In this document: positions 21,562 to 33,358 of the stretch, in pieces | How the letters are laid out: every line of letters starts with the position of its first letter | How positions within the stretch are numbered: the first letter of the stretch is position 1 | Source of the DNA: Adiantum capillus-veneris | Taxonomy: Eukaryota > Streptophyta > Polypodiopsida > Polypodiales > Pteridaceae | Length of the DNA: 64,000 nt | NCBI GenBank assembly: GCA_014529385.2 | Contig: CM043955.1 | Coordinates: forward strand, 139,615,108 to 139,679,107 | Reading direction: 5' to 3' | Translations under genes and position numbers: made by a program | Notes under the pieces: generated by a model | The model's database searches: none | Seen by the model: the letters and a program-made list of their open reading frames with translations, nothing else | What the model was told of the DNA's origin: nothing

Positions 21562-22985
21562 ATGGCCGACAAGGAAAAAGAGATTGAAATGAATGTTGAT
21601 AGCTTTGATTTTGCTAATGAAAGAGCAACTAATGATGCCCCTATGCTTGTAGACTGTCTTGTTTCTAGGCTTTAACAAGCCCTGGGCAAACCCATACCTC
21701 CAAGGTGAAGTGCTACAACAACTGTGCATCCATGGTATTCTCCAAACTCCCCACCAAGAAGAGAGAGTACCTAGGAAAGCTCTTGGTGAGACTTCCAAAA
21801 GAGGACTCTCTCCGATAAGGGAAGAAGAGGAGGATCCATATGAAGCGCTCAAAAATTTACTACTTGATGATGCATATCCCTCTCAAAGGAGAACCCAAGT
21901 TTCAACGGTAGAGCCCCCATTGAAAGAACGAGAAAGAAGTGAGTCTCCTGCCACCTCGACGGAGATGGCTCGATGAAGACGACGGGAAAAACGCTCTCCA
22001 ACACCCCCTAAATGGAGAAGACCATCGCATACTTCTCTACACCATAATTCAAGAGAGAAGAGAGAAAACAAGGGAAGAAAAAGGCGAGAAAGAGGTCACC
22101 CTCTTCTCCATCTTCCTCATCCTCTTCCTCTTTTAAACAATGTGATGGTGCAGACAAGGAGGAACAAGAGAAGAAAAAGGTGAGAAAGAGGTCACCCTCT
22201 TCTCCATCCTCCTCATACTCTTCCTCTTCTGAAGAAAGTGATGGTGCAGCTCTTGAACCACCTAAAAGAAGAGGCCATAGGAAATCCTATGCCGCCTGGA
22301 AGAGGTCGTCCAAGCTCAAAAAGCTCAAAGAGAGAGGAAAGAACATCTCTTTCCTTACCTACGATGGCACTTTTGGTGCTACATACAAAGTCTTGGCCTT
22401 TATCCAACAATTCGATGCAGCATTTGGAGATGAGGGTTTCACGGAGTCCTCTAAGCTACGTCATTCAGCCATGCATTTTCAAAAGTCCGCCAGGCAATGG
22501 TGGTCTAGCCTACGAGCAAACGGTGAAGCTCCACGAACATGGAAAGCTTTAAGAGATTCCATCATGAAGCAGTTTTTGGCTACCGATGCCAAAGACAAAG
22601 TACTCACCAAATGGCAAAGCTTGAAGCTCTCCCAAGTTTTGGGATTTACATCTCAAAGCCATGTCTTCAAAAAGATGGATTTTGGAGAGAAAAAACAACA
22701 ATTTTGTGCATATTTAACTGAGGATATGGCGGAGTATGTTAACTCCCAAAGGCCACGCACCATATATGTGGTCATACACCATACCATGGTGGCTTCAAAA
22801 ATCAACTTCCAACAAGGGGCTAAGAGAAATCTTAAGCCCATGGAAAACAAGGACCGTAATGAGCCTAAGAGGAAGGACAACGTCCAAAAGTCTCTCAAAG
22901 GCAACGTCAACAACAACAAAGCTAAGGAGAAGGGAGTTTATAAAGGAAAAATGCTACTGGTGCCACACTTGTTGGGAATAGTGTG
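21562..22985 (+). pseudogene. Ty3/Gypsy gag with Ser/Arg-rich repeats (plus-strand copy)
   Basis: The gag starts MADKEKEIEMNVDSFDFANE. After a stop and a shift it continues with TSKRGLSPIREEEEDPYEAL, then a repeated Arg-Lys/Ser block (RKRSPSSPSSSYSSSSEES) and the open stretch at 22180-23085. That stretch contains the retrotransposon gag core: FLTYDGTFGATYKVLAFIQQ, SARQWWSSL, then a Lys/Asn-rich basic tail. Gag packages element RNA. The same family lies on the minus strand at 44580-46070. The downstream protease and polymerase are absent; the copy ends at a GA microsatellite at 23001. Confidence 0.85.
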
Positions 22986-22996
22986 GTGGGTGCAGA

Positions 22997-23000
<4 letters not shown>

Positions 23001-23048
<48 letters not shown>
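23001..23048 (+). repeat. (GA)n microsatellite
   Basis: About 24 GA units lie exactly at the end of the plus-strand gag copy. Confidence 0.95.
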
Positions 23049-23052
<4 letters not shown>

Positions 23053-23239
23053 ACATTTTCAATATTGAATATACAATGTAAATAGAATACCTTTAGCATA
23101 TAATTAGAATATGTACGGCAAGCTTTTATTTATAATTCTAGAAAGCTATCCGATTCAGCCTTTGACTTGCATACAAGCAAAGATAATATCTAAGATACTA
23201 AAAGGCTTATTTTCCACATAAGCCTTTACAAGTAGGAGA

Positions 23240-24455
23240 TGATTCTCACCAAAGACTTAGACTAGGCTTAGGAAGTGCCCACCCAACATTTGCTCTATCT
23301 TGAGCCTTTTATTCTGTCTTTAGCAAATTTTAGCATTTCATTCATATCTTTGAAAAAATCTACACCTTCCTAAAATTTTTCCTTGCATTCCTACTGCATA
23401 AGGAGCTCTAGGATGAAACCCATACATTGACATGAATGGACTATTCAGTGGAAGAGTGCTTAGCACTTTTATATGCAAACTCTACTATAGGTAAGTACTC
23501 TGCGTAGGTAGTTTACCATTTACTTACATATGTTTGTAGCATATCTTCTAGGATTTGACTAACACTTTTAGTTTGACCATCGATTTGAGGATGCTCAGTT
23601 GTGCTCATGCTTACTTTAGTATCCAACGTCTTCAAAATAGCTCTCTAAAAATGGTTATTAAACTTCTTGTCTCTGTTAGACACAATATCTATTGGTAATC
23701 CATATAATCGATATATATTTTCTACAAATAATCTAGCCAATTTAGGAGATTTAACATCAAATTTGGTTGAAATAAACCTAGCCATTTTGGTTAATCTATC
23801 CACTATTACCCAGATAGAGTCGTGTCCCCTCTATGTTCTAGGAAATCCAACTATAAAGTCCATCGAGATACTCTCCCATTTTCCTGAAAGGATGTCTAAT
23901 GAGTGGAGCAGTCCTCCCATCTTAAACCTTTCACCCTTATTGATTTGGCATTTATTACATTTAACCACATTTTCGAGGATGTCCTTACACATTCTAGACA
24001 AAAAAACTGCCTCTTAACAAGACTACGAGTCGTGTTTACCTCTAGGTGTTCCGCTCTTGAATTATCATGACCCTTATAAGGTATCCCGTACCTAATCTCT
24101 TCATCTTTTGGGACACATACTTTACCTTTGTAGAGTAAATAGCCATCATCTATGACAAAATTCTTCAACTTGAATCCTTGAAGTTCTAAAGCACCCATTA
24201 TGCTTCATTCTCATTGGAAACCTCTTGTTCTAGGTCCCCTTTTTGAATGGTTACCCATATCTTGGAATATAAAAGATCAACTTGACATTTTCCTTTTAAT
24301 GATTCAAGAATATCACTATTGAAATAAGTAAATTCATTTATCATAGGCATCCTACTAATGGAATCTGCTACCACATTATATTTCCCTTTATGATACATAA
24401 GCTCATAATCCAACTCTTGTAAGAGTTCAATCCATCTGGCCTTACTACCTTTCAA
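23240..24455 (-). pseudogene. Ty3/Gypsy RNase H end and integrase
   Basis: On the minus strand, 24455-24198 reads ARWIELLQELDYELMYHKGK followed by NVVADSISRMP, the end of the RNase H region. It is followed by the integrase zinc-binding part (24198-23896; GHDNSRAEHLEVNTT, then FFCLECVRTSSKMW). The core follows in broken frames: LTKMARFI near 23780, LPIDIVSNRDKKFNNHFW near 23670, and EHPQIDGQTKSVSQILEDM near 23560, matching the Asp and DGQTE motifs of Gypsy integrases. The DGQTE Glu is replaced by Lys. Stops are frequent and no LTR was found. Confidence 0.85.
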
Positions 24456-24459
24456 TTAT

Positions 24460-24990
24460 GTTTGATTGGAAATCCACTTAATGCTTTTTTGAATATGGCT
24501 CGTGCAAAAGAACGAAGGTGGCGACCTTTGCTTCAGCTCACCGAGGAAAAAGGATTTATCTTTAAAGCAAAGCTTCTTGCACTCTGTTGTGTGCAACCTG
24601 ATCACCTATCCGATCTAATTAATCCAACAAGAATCTTAGTGCTATATAGAATAGTTTCCCACAACACCTTCCACTAGAAAATTTTCATCACATGGGGCTA
24701 TTGGGTGTCCCATATGTTATTGGCTAGCGTTCCCCATTTAGACCCTGGACATTGCTTATGCCACTGTTTATTGAGAGGAGAAAACCAATCTCTTTTAATC
24801 CAACTGGGTTCCATCGCTCATCAAAATGAAGGTGATGACAACACAAAGCCTGTGAGATCACCTGCCTTTGTTCATTAAATTTACCAAATTCAAAGGGGAA
24901 GGACAATTTCCCAAAGGGAGATATTTTGACATGTAAGAGTCCCCCTTTGGGCTAGCCATAATGCACAAGAAAAGATTTCAATGGGTCTCT
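24460..24990. other. Junction DNA between Gypsy and LINE relics
   Basis: No confident motif was seen. Parts may belong to the 5' side of the LINE relic that follows. Confidence 0.4.
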
Positions 24991-27200
24991 AAAAGGTCAT
25001 GAGAAAAATGAGAAGGTGGGAGTATGTGTTGCTTCCCTTCGTGAGGATTAAAGTTATCAACTCCTACATGCTCCCTTGCACTGCCTTCACTAGCCCGCTC
25101 CTCAAAATAGCCATATGTAACTGGAAAGAGTTCTTGAAATTGGTGAAAAGGTTTTTATGGAAGAATAACACCAAAGCCTCGACATCTTGATAGTGGGCAA
25201 AATGGGGGTCAATTGCTAGACCATTGAAACAAGGTGGTATAGGGATCCTCAACCTTGTTGTTCATGCTGAGGCCCAATGTGCAAGTTCATGGTCTTGATT
25301 GAAAAACAAGACCAGACAAGGGCTATTATGACCAAGGATATGGTGAAAAGGGATAGAGGTTCATGACAAACTCCTAGCCCCTTAGTGCACCAGTATGAGA
25401 CTATGTGGCACAACGAGTTGGTACGCAAGTGCAACATAACAACTAAGGCATTAAAGTGGGGGCAGATAACCAAATACTTCCAATACTCCATAACACATTG
25501 GTCCCATGGCTCTCTAAATTTGCCAGTGGACTATTGAACCCTTATTGGAGAGAGATTGCAAGAAAGATGAATAACAAAGGACTCCATCGATTGTCCCACT
25601 TTTGGGACATCACCTAAGCTAGAAAGAGACTGACCAATTGGCTGCCCAATTTCACCTCGATTGCAATGAGAGACTGTTGATCAATAAATCTATGGAAAGA
25701 CTGGACAATCTCTTGATGCCCCTCTATGAACCCAGTCTTGAGTGAAAAGCTTGGCAATGGCCCCAGAGTAGCCATTTCCTCAAATCACACACCAAGCGTA
25801 TATACCATGCTCTTGTGCACAAGGCGGATTGGTTCGCTCCCTCAACAAACATTGGGGAATACAATGGCTGGAGGATCGGCGGATGGATCTGCAAAGAATA
25901 TCTGGGATCCACAGTGACCTGTGTCAATGAAGATCTTTTTGTGGAAGGTGTTATGGGGGCCATGTCGACAAGTGACAAGATTCGTGGTATTGGCTTCAAT
26001 GCTTGGGATCAGAGGCCTGGTAGGTAAGATATGCAAGTGGATCCAAAGGACTTGGAAGATAGGGTTCTCCAAGAATGATTTGTTCCTGGGACAAAAAGGG
26101 AGGAAAAGCCAAGCAATTTTTATATATAGTCAAGTTATTAGATTCTTCTTCTTACACCTTATTTGGAAGGCCAGGAAGTGTCGAGGGGTCGATAAGGATC
26201 TATGTGTTGCCAACTTCAAATAGATTATCCAAGAAAGCAATGGAACTATTGTTGTGATGTGTTATGTGTTTCACTTTGACTAGGACCCTTTTCACATTGA
26301 GCAACACAAAAAAACATGTGTGTTGACACACAAGGTGCATTTTGACATGCATCCCTTCAATGGGGTCTTTCACTTAATAAAAAAGGTGTGTGTCGACACG
26401 GACCTTTGGTAGGAAAAGTTTACCCTTCAAAATAATTGTAGGAAATTGAAAAAGGTAGGGGAAAACCCCTTTTTTTAAAAGAAGAATCGTAGGGAAATGC
26501 TAGGTTTGTCTTTGAAAAGGCAACAAGATGGCATGGCAAGTGTCGTGTGAAGACCAAGGCAGATGCTAGTTGTTGCGCAACGTTGGAGCGCGGACCAACA
26601 AGGGGCGAGGCAGCTATTGGGGCTTTTCTTTTTTAACAAAGTGCATTGCACTGGAGACAAGGAGATGGGTTTGGCAAACTGGTTCAGGCTAGTGCTTTGT
26701 AAATAAGCGTGATGTTGCATGTTCAAGTGTAAGTCCTTGCATGGCAGTTTTGATACAAAGTCCAGCTTGATATGGGATCTTGGAAGATTCTATACATGAA
26801 AAAATGATTGCATGATTTTTCCACTTTTGTAGAAAGAAAAGGGGAGTTTCTTTATGGTCTTCAAAGTGAAAAGGATCCTTAACGTTTGAGGGTTACCCAA
26901 TCCCACCTACTAGTTCCCACCCAAGGAGGGTGATCTTTGACCTAAGATTCTTCTTAATCACTAGCTCAGATAGATTCTCGGGTTGCAAAATGTCAAGTGA
27001 GGACATCTCTCACCTTTTCAAGGAATGCCCGATGATAATTGGCTTGGCAGGCACGATATGGCAATGGGTTCAAAGGAACTAGAAGGTAGGGTTTTACAAG
27101 AACGATGGTGCAACCAAATTTGATCAGCTCATGGACATGTGCAAAGCAAGTATGTGGAAGCTAGCAGGTCTATGGTAGAGTACGGGGGTAGATACTAGGT
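24990..27200 (+). mobile_element. Decayed plant L1-type LINE, 3' part
   Basis: The translation near 25030-25190 reads RIKVINSYMLPCTAFTSPLL and ELVKRFLWKNN-like text, typical of the region after the polymerase core in plant L1 elements. Near 25920-25990 it reads KIFLWKVLWG and CRQVTRF, and near 26990-27090 CKMSSEDISHLFKECPMI then IWQWVQRN, the zf-RVT domain of plant L1 proteins (FLW, CxxC-like pattern, SHLF..C). Stops and shifts are common. It is a different LINE type from the one at 1-4391. The 5' part, including the YADD region, was not recognised. Confidence 0.7.
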
Positions 27201-27611
27201 GCAAGGTATAGTCGGTGCTATCAAGGTGTGTATGCCAAATGTGTCTTTTGTTGGTCGAGAAAGTTTGCATTAGGGGAAGTTTGAGGTCTCAAATTCGCCC
27301 TGTAAGAAATGATAGAGAGAGAAAATACTTTTCATTTTTGAAAAAACGAACAAGGAAATTTAAAACTCAAAATCAGGGAAAAATTTTTATATTTTTACTG
27401 GGTGAACGGGATGTCAATTTTTGGGGGCCCACATGTAGTGTTGGTTTCAAACCTCTTGGGAATGTGTCCCTTTCCCAAAAATTCTCCCTCCCAATGCACG
27501 ATTTTTCTCTTTTGGTCCAAGTTTCAAATTTCCCTCTGCTCATTATGTCCTTTCTCTACACCTTTCTTTGCACCATATGCAACTCTATCATCTTTCCCAT
27601 ATCATCTCCAT

Positions 27612-27827
27612 GAATCCTGCTAAAAGAGGTATCTATCATCTCCATGTCGAGTTGGAAGATGAATATTCCCCTCTCCGAAAAAGAAATAGGCTTTGTGAAA
27701 CTCCTCTTTTTGCCATAGAAGCATTGAGATTAGAACAAAAGAAGCACATTGATCTATGGATAGATGGTAGGTTGTATCCCATAGACCCCATCACCGCACC
27801 CCACCATTTTTCAATTGTTCTTCATTG
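27612..27827 (+). CDS. Small open frame of unknown function
   Basis: The first in-frame ATG after a pyrimidine-rich leader starts MNPAKRGIYHLHVELEDEYS, and the frame runs to a stop at 27827 (about 71 codons). The composition looks protein-like: acidic, with a KKHIDLWIDGRLYPIDP segment. I recognise no family. More open stretches on the same strand lie to 29400, so it may be the first exon of a longer broken gene or transposon ORF. Function is not assigned. Confidence 0.3.
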
Positions 27828-28164
27828 ATGAGATTTATAGGAGATGGTATGAAAGGTCTACTAGGCTATAAACAAAACCTTGCAAACAGAGAGGGACATT
27901 CTTACGCTGGAAAACCATTTTTTACTATAGTTGAAGGATTCTCCTAATCATCAGCTTCAAGAAAGCAAGGAGAAGTTAAAGAACCATTAAATCATTGGTG
28001 AATATAGCCATAAGAAAGAGGACAAAGCTTGGCCATCGATAAAGACAAAGGAATTTGAAGAATATAGAGTCTCAAGTGAAGAAGTGGAGGTTGCACAGCA
28101 GAAGAATCAAAGCAGTGAGATAAAATTGTTTTTTTTAAAACCAAATTGATATCTGTTTTGCAAG

Positions 28165-29400
28165 TTGGTATCTTTGGGTGCTATAGTATTTCTTTTTGTT
28201 TACCTCAGGTCCTTAGTTCAACCAGACTGTTCACAAGGAAACATGAGAGGTGCATCACAATCATTTTGTGAAGTGATTCCACATGTTGTTGCTAGCAACT
28301 TATTGAATGAAAAAAAAACTAGGGTTGCTAGACAAAAATGCATCACTGGATTTTTACAAAGTTCTACTTTGGACAAAAATGAAGTTCAAGGCACTTTGGA
28401 CAAAGTTAAAATCAATAAAGATCTAGGGTTTCTAGACAAAAATGCATCATTGGATTTGTAAAAAGTTCTACTTTGAACAAAAATGAAGTTCAAGGCACTT
28501 TGGACAAAGTTGGAATCAGTAAGACAAGTTACCAAAAGCTAATGAAGCTCACCAATAAAAACTTGAAGTAGTCAAGAGTGAAAGGGTCCTTGCTTTCAAA
28601 GCCATCATTTGTTCAACAGGCCACGCTCATAATTAATTCCAACATCATGGAGATTCTTGGAGAGCCTTTCCACATCAATGACATATATCCTCGTAAGAAG
28701 AAGGACTTTATCAGCACTTTGCAAAGGGCGATGATAAAATTCTATGATCTTCAACATATTGAGGTGAATGGGAAAGCCATTTTTTGTCATCAAGTAAGAT
28801 GAGAGTGAAATTGTGAAGGGTAGAAAGCTTGAGAGAGTATTAATAACCCTCATGAATAGATCTCTTCATACCACAACGGGGAGATGTACACTCTAAAGAT
28901 CCAAACTTTCAAACTATTTTAGATATTCTCTTTTCAAAGATCCACCTTTGCACACTGCATACACTTTGTAAAATAATTGAGAAGATTGTGCACCTCTACA
29001 TAGGGTTTGCATGGAAACTGCAACCATTTATCAGCCAAAGAAACTGCCATAAAAAGTATTGAGAGGGTATTGTCTGATATTGGACTTCATGGGGGGAACG
29101 TTGTGATTGATTCAAACCCCAAGAGGTCATTTGGTGGACATAATGTTCCTAGAAAAGCTTCTATTGGTGGGATGAAGGCTATAACATTCTTAGGATTTCA
29201 TGTAAAGTTGGATAGGGGTTCATCTAAAGTCCAATGAAACTAATGAAAGGCTCTACTCAATGCTCTCAAGGACCATGGAGTTAATGGCAGAGCAAGAAAT
29301 GAGAAGGCAAAAGTGTGGGAAGCTTTGGATGCAGTCTTTTCTTACTGTGATAAAAGTCATTGGAAAAAATGACCTCTCCAACTTTTAAGAAAGAGTTGAA
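28165..29400 (+). pseudogene. Cluster of broken open frames, unknown family
   Basis: Three plus-strand stretches look protein-like. These are 28165-28461, then 28578-28802 (IINSNIMEILGEPFHINDIY and IKFYDLQHIEVNGKAIF), and 29007-29237 (SIERVLSDIGLHGGNVVIDS and GMKAITFLGFHVKLDRG). Near 29300 another frame reads WEALDAVFSYCDKSHWKK. The stretches are in different frames with stops between them, so the gene is either split by unseen introns or decayed. I know no family with these motifs. Given the surroundings, a transposon accessory gene is likelier than a host gene. Confidence 0.35.
28321..28528. repeat. 104-bp tandem duplication
   Basis: The segment AGGGTTGCTAGACAAAAATG at 28321 recurs at 28425 as AGGGTTTCTAGACAAAAATG. 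The offset is 104 bases and divergence is low. Confidence 0.88.
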
Positions 29401-29449
29401 CAGATTCAAGAAAGCTATGACAAGTTCTTGCACTTCACACAATACATGT

Positions 29450-30922
29450 AATACTTTTGAATTTTGATTCTACTAATTTGCTTCAATATTTGCATGCATA
29501 AGTTACTAAAGAAACTATCTTTTTCTTGTGCACCACATCATCTACAATCACACTGCTTGGTTTGTAAGAAATATGGAAGCTTGTCAATCTCGTCTACTCA
29601 AGGTATGGAGCGCAAGAACCAGGTTTTTCAAACACACTAGACAATGGTAGAGGATCTCGAAAAGCTAATAGCTTGCTAGAAGTATTCTAGTGGTTTTACA
29701 AACAAATGTGGGACGGAACAAGATCACAAAAGACTAAAAATTTATTAGATAATCTTGATATTGCTACAGCTGTACAGAGGAGTATATAAAAAAGGAAGGG
29801 TGCATACAATAGATCATCTACAAGTGAAAGATTTTTACAATAGTGGCAAGGAAGCAAGGGGGGGATAATACAAGGATCAATTCTGGTTGCTTGAGCCAAC
29901 ATTAGGCTTTCCATTTTTCCCCCTCCACTTTAAGTACTCCTACTTGAGCCCATAAATCCTAGAGCATAGCTTCTTGCTTCTCAAGAAGTATGATTTTGTC
30001 CACTCCAAATCATATTGGTTGTGAACCTACCACCCTTGACAGAGCCACTAGTGCAAGTATGGAGAGAGTAGGTAATTGGGAAAGCTTCATGTGGTCGATA
30101 GCTATTGTCTCCTTATTGAGATTCCCAATATAATCGCCCAAACTCTGATCCCTCTTTCAAATCCAAAGGCTTGGAGCCCCTCCCTCTCCCTAGAAACTTG
30201 TCAGGATATACAATATCAATCTGTAAAAAAAAAACCCTCAAATCAGTTAAAAGAAATGCAGTTTCGCTGACCTAAATAATGTGCTTGCAAAAATCTATTT
30301 TACCATTTTACCTTAGGGTTTTTATCATCTTAAAAAAGGTCCTCTTTCCAAAGGTCAATGGAAAAGCTTGATTTATTCTCTTTGCTTTCTCTTGGAACTT
30401 CTTTGCCCATGTGTTCAATATTCAATCTTTTTTAAACTTGTTGGAACTCCTCATCTCTAGGAAGCCCTTGCTCTTCATAGCTTTAAACAACGTTTAGTAC
30501 ACTCTCTCCTGCATGGGACTGATCAATAAACTTTTCAGATTCTGTATCAAGCAATGCAATGGGCATGGTGTATTGTCGTCCATAAAGCCTTTATCATGCT
30601 ATGTACACTCTACCAAAATAGCAAGATAATTGTCCTCTCTTAGATCAAAGAGGTTTTGTATATTTTATAGCAGTAAATAATCCTTATTGTTTATCTAGTG
30701 GGTGGGCACGTTTGTTGTGCGCAACAAGAGATCAAGCTCTTCCTCTGGAATATGGATGGACTCCTCCACCTTGGTGATGTTCCCTTGCTTTGAACTCTAC
30801 AACATCCAAGATCTCTTTTCTTTGAAAGCCTCTCCATCTTCTCTTTGAAATCTTTAGGTGTTTCCTCCACATCTTGGACATTCACAGTTGTTGATTTGCA
30901 ACGATTTAGACTCTCCTTCCTC
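29450..30922. other. Non-coding stretch; nothing recognised
   Basis: A 64-codon minus-strand open frame at 30691-30885 (FKEKMERLSKKRD) is charged but belongs to no family I know. No repeat boundary was seen until the solo LTR. Confidence 0.4.
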
Positions 30923-30927
30923 TATTG

Positions 30928-31011
30928 TGTTAGGAAATAAGACGTAGCTAAATAGATAATTGAGTAGATTACTTAATGGAGAGAGACAAATTTATATGCA
31001 CGAGATTATAG

Positions 31012-31086
<75 letters not shown>

Positions 31087-31784
31087 CACGATATACGTGG
31101 TTCACCCAATGTGGGCTACGTCCACGGGAAAGCAGCCACTCAATGGCTTTAGTACTTCAAAACAAGAAGTAGTTTACAAAGGGATTATACCCTTAATGGA
31201 GCTCTCGCCTTGCTTCACTCTCACCACCTCACACTCACCTTGTTGCATCAACTTCACACTATGAAATGTGTGTAGAAATGCCTCCTTTTATAGGCCAAAA
31301 GGGCTGCCCTCTCTTATGAGAGACAGCCATGTGTAGCCGCCCTTGTGCGAATAAGTCCAAATCGGACCCTCCAATCCGCCCATGTGTGGCCGCCCTTGAG
31401 AAGACAAGTCCGCTTTTGAATTCGGCCACCGGCCACCGGCCATTGACTTCCGACCACCAGCCACCGGCCATTGACTTCCGACCACCGGCCATCGGCCATT
31501 GACTACCGGCCACCGGCCAACCGACCGGTTGTTTTTCGACCACTTTCCGCCGCCATCCGGCCATAATATTCCGGTGAAAAAGAATATTCCGGCGAAGAAA
31601 AATTCTCGGGGGCCTCCGCCCCCGAGGCCTTTAAAGTTGCCCCTGATTCTTGTCCGTGAAAATTTTGGTTTCCGGTGAGTGATTTTCCTTCACGCACGAT
31701 GGCTTCTCCTCATAATGGGGGCCTTACAAATGTGCGCTTTTACCACAGAAAATTACAAGGGTAAATCAGGCTCCATACTTAACA
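30928..31784 (-). mobile_element. Complete solo LTR of a Copia element
   Basis: On the minus strand it begins TGTTAAGTATGGAGCCTGAT and ends in CCTAACA, 857 bases, with no internal region attached. It is flanked by a perfect 5-bp duplication TATTG (30923-30927 and 31785-31789). Its U3 part matches the 3' LTR at 14641-15026, including the TATA-like CCTATAAAAGGA (near 31281-31295 on this strand). It contains about three copies of a roughly 28-bp GGCCGGTGG-rich minisatellite (31425-31515) and a GA microsatellite in R/U5. This is the expected product of recombination between two LTRs. Confidence 0.92.
31016..31081 (+). repeat. (GA)n microsatellite within the solo LTR
   Basis: About 33 uninterrupted GA units lie inside the solo LTR, so the tract is part of the element copy. 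Confidence 0.95.
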
Positions 31785-31789
31785 TATTG

Positions 31790-32133
31790 GAATAAGAGTT
31801 AAAAAGAGAAAAAATACAATATATCTTCAATCACAATCTTACAACCATGCTTTCCATGCCACTCACAAGGGTTGTGGACCTTCTTCCACTCATCTTAGAG
31901 TAATCCCAATTTCTTGGAGCCTGTTCTTGGTGTTAAATTGCCTGCTTTAAAAATATCATTAAAGTGTACAAAGTTGTCAACCTTGTTGTGCTCCCTAGTA
32001 AGGTTGGAAAAAACCTTTTGATAGTCAAGAATTTCATTGTTGAAGCCTTCCAAAAAGCTCTCCAGATCAGAGGTTGAGGAGACAAGTGATGACAAGTTGA
32101 AGAACCTACTATAGCAAGTCAAGGAATTGTCTG
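31790..32133. other. Host DNA split by two insertions
   Basis: This segment lies between the solo LTR and the Copia element. Its right side continues after 37280, as the shared AGTTT duplication shows. A 75-codon minus-strand frame (31895-32122) has no known family. Confidence 0.5.
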
Positions 32134-32138
32134 AGTTT

Positions 32139-32365
32139 TGTTACCATATACATGTGGTAGTGATGTGTGTGAACACACTAGGACCGCCGGGGCATTTTTT
32201 CCCTCTTTAGGAGGTTTTTTCCCTCGTGCATTGTATATATGCCCATCACTCTAGGGCTATCTATCTTTCCATTGCACACTAAGTAATACACTCTCTATTG
32301 TGTGCCTTGAGCTTCCTTCGTCTTCTCCAAGTTGTGGGTGTTTCTCTGCAACCCTAATTCCAACA
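32139..32365 (+). repeat. 5' LTR of the Copia element
   Basis: The sequence starts TGTTACCATATACATG and ends CTAATTCCAACA. It includes TTGTATATATGCCC near 32230, a plausible TATA box. It is 227 bases, nearly identical to the copy at 37049-37275. Confidence 0.96.
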
Positions 32366-32366
32366 A

Positions 32367-32382
32367 TTGGTATCAAAGCAGG
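32367..32382 (+). promoter_or_regulatory. Primer-binding site, tRNA-Met type
   Basis: TTGGTATCAAAGCAGG lies one base after the 5' LTR. It matches the TGGTATCAGAGC consensus complementary to plant initiator tRNA-Met, with one difference. Confidence 0.85.
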
Positions 32383-32727
32383 TCACGTCCTTCCGGGCTT
32401 AGTCGCCAGCTGCTCCAGCACACGCCTGCTCACTTTCTCCGATTTCAGTGAGCTTTGGCAAGCGTTCGCAGGTCGACAAATATTTTGGGAAAACTCGTAG
32501 AGCTTGGTCTGCTCAGAATTTTGATTTGGGCTCATTTCGGCCTCCGTTTCCACTACAGGCAGTACTGCACAAGCTATTTTGTCATTTTGTGCAGAATTTC
32601 TGTCAGTGCCGTTTTTTGCATAATAGGTGCCTTATAGTCTTCTACGGTTTGTGCTATATAGCACAGGTTGTTATCGCTCTGTTTCTCCTATTTTCGGGCA
32701 GTTTTCACATCAGGTGCAGCATTTACC

Positions 32728-33358
32728 ATGTCTGGCAACAACAACACAGATGTGTTCAAGATGTTTGCTGCTGAGGACAGGTTGGATGGGGACAACTACC
32801 CTATGTGGGCTTATATGATGCAACATGTTCTTGTGTCAAAGGGTGTTTGGAACATTGTGAAGGGCATTGATGTACGTCCTCGTTCTGAGGATGTAGGCGA
32901 TGTTGAGGATGTTGCAAGTTTTGTTGCAAGGATTGCAGCTGTTAGAGTTGTTTTGCCTACGGCAGAACAATCTCGTTGGGATGTTAAGGATGCGCAGTCT
33001 CATGCATTGATTGCGTTGTCTGTGAAGCGCACCATTGTTCCTCACATCCGTTCAGCAAAATCTGCAAAACAAGCTTGGGATATTCTAGCTGGTCTTTATG
33101 CAAGTCGCAATGAGGCTAAAATTGCTTTGCTGCGTAAAGAGCTAGAATCGAAGATTATGCATGAGGAAGATGATATGGACACTTTCCTTGCTAGTGTCAA
33201 GGATATCAATGAGCAACTTATTTCTGTGGGAGAATTCATTTCAGACAGTTCCCTTGTGCAGACTGTTCTTGATGCCTTACCAGATTCTTACCAGACTTTT
33301 GCTAGTACTTGGAGACTTATGACCCAAGGAAATCCTGAAGTTGTCAAGTTTGATGCAT
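32728..33358 (+). pseudogene. Copia gag (UBN2-type)
   Basis: The ATG at 32728 gives MSGNNNTDVFKMFAAEDRLD followed by GDNYPMWAYMMQHVL, the usual opening of plant Copia gag. IRSAKSAKQAWDILAGLY and LLRKELESKIMHEEDD follow, then a helical region ending VVKFDA and a stop at 33356-33358. An upstream in-frame ATG at 32668 is less likely because it lies in the leader. About 210 residues are open. A frameshift just after the stop separates this from the zinc knuckle, which reopens in another frame at 33341-34693. Confidence 0.9.
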
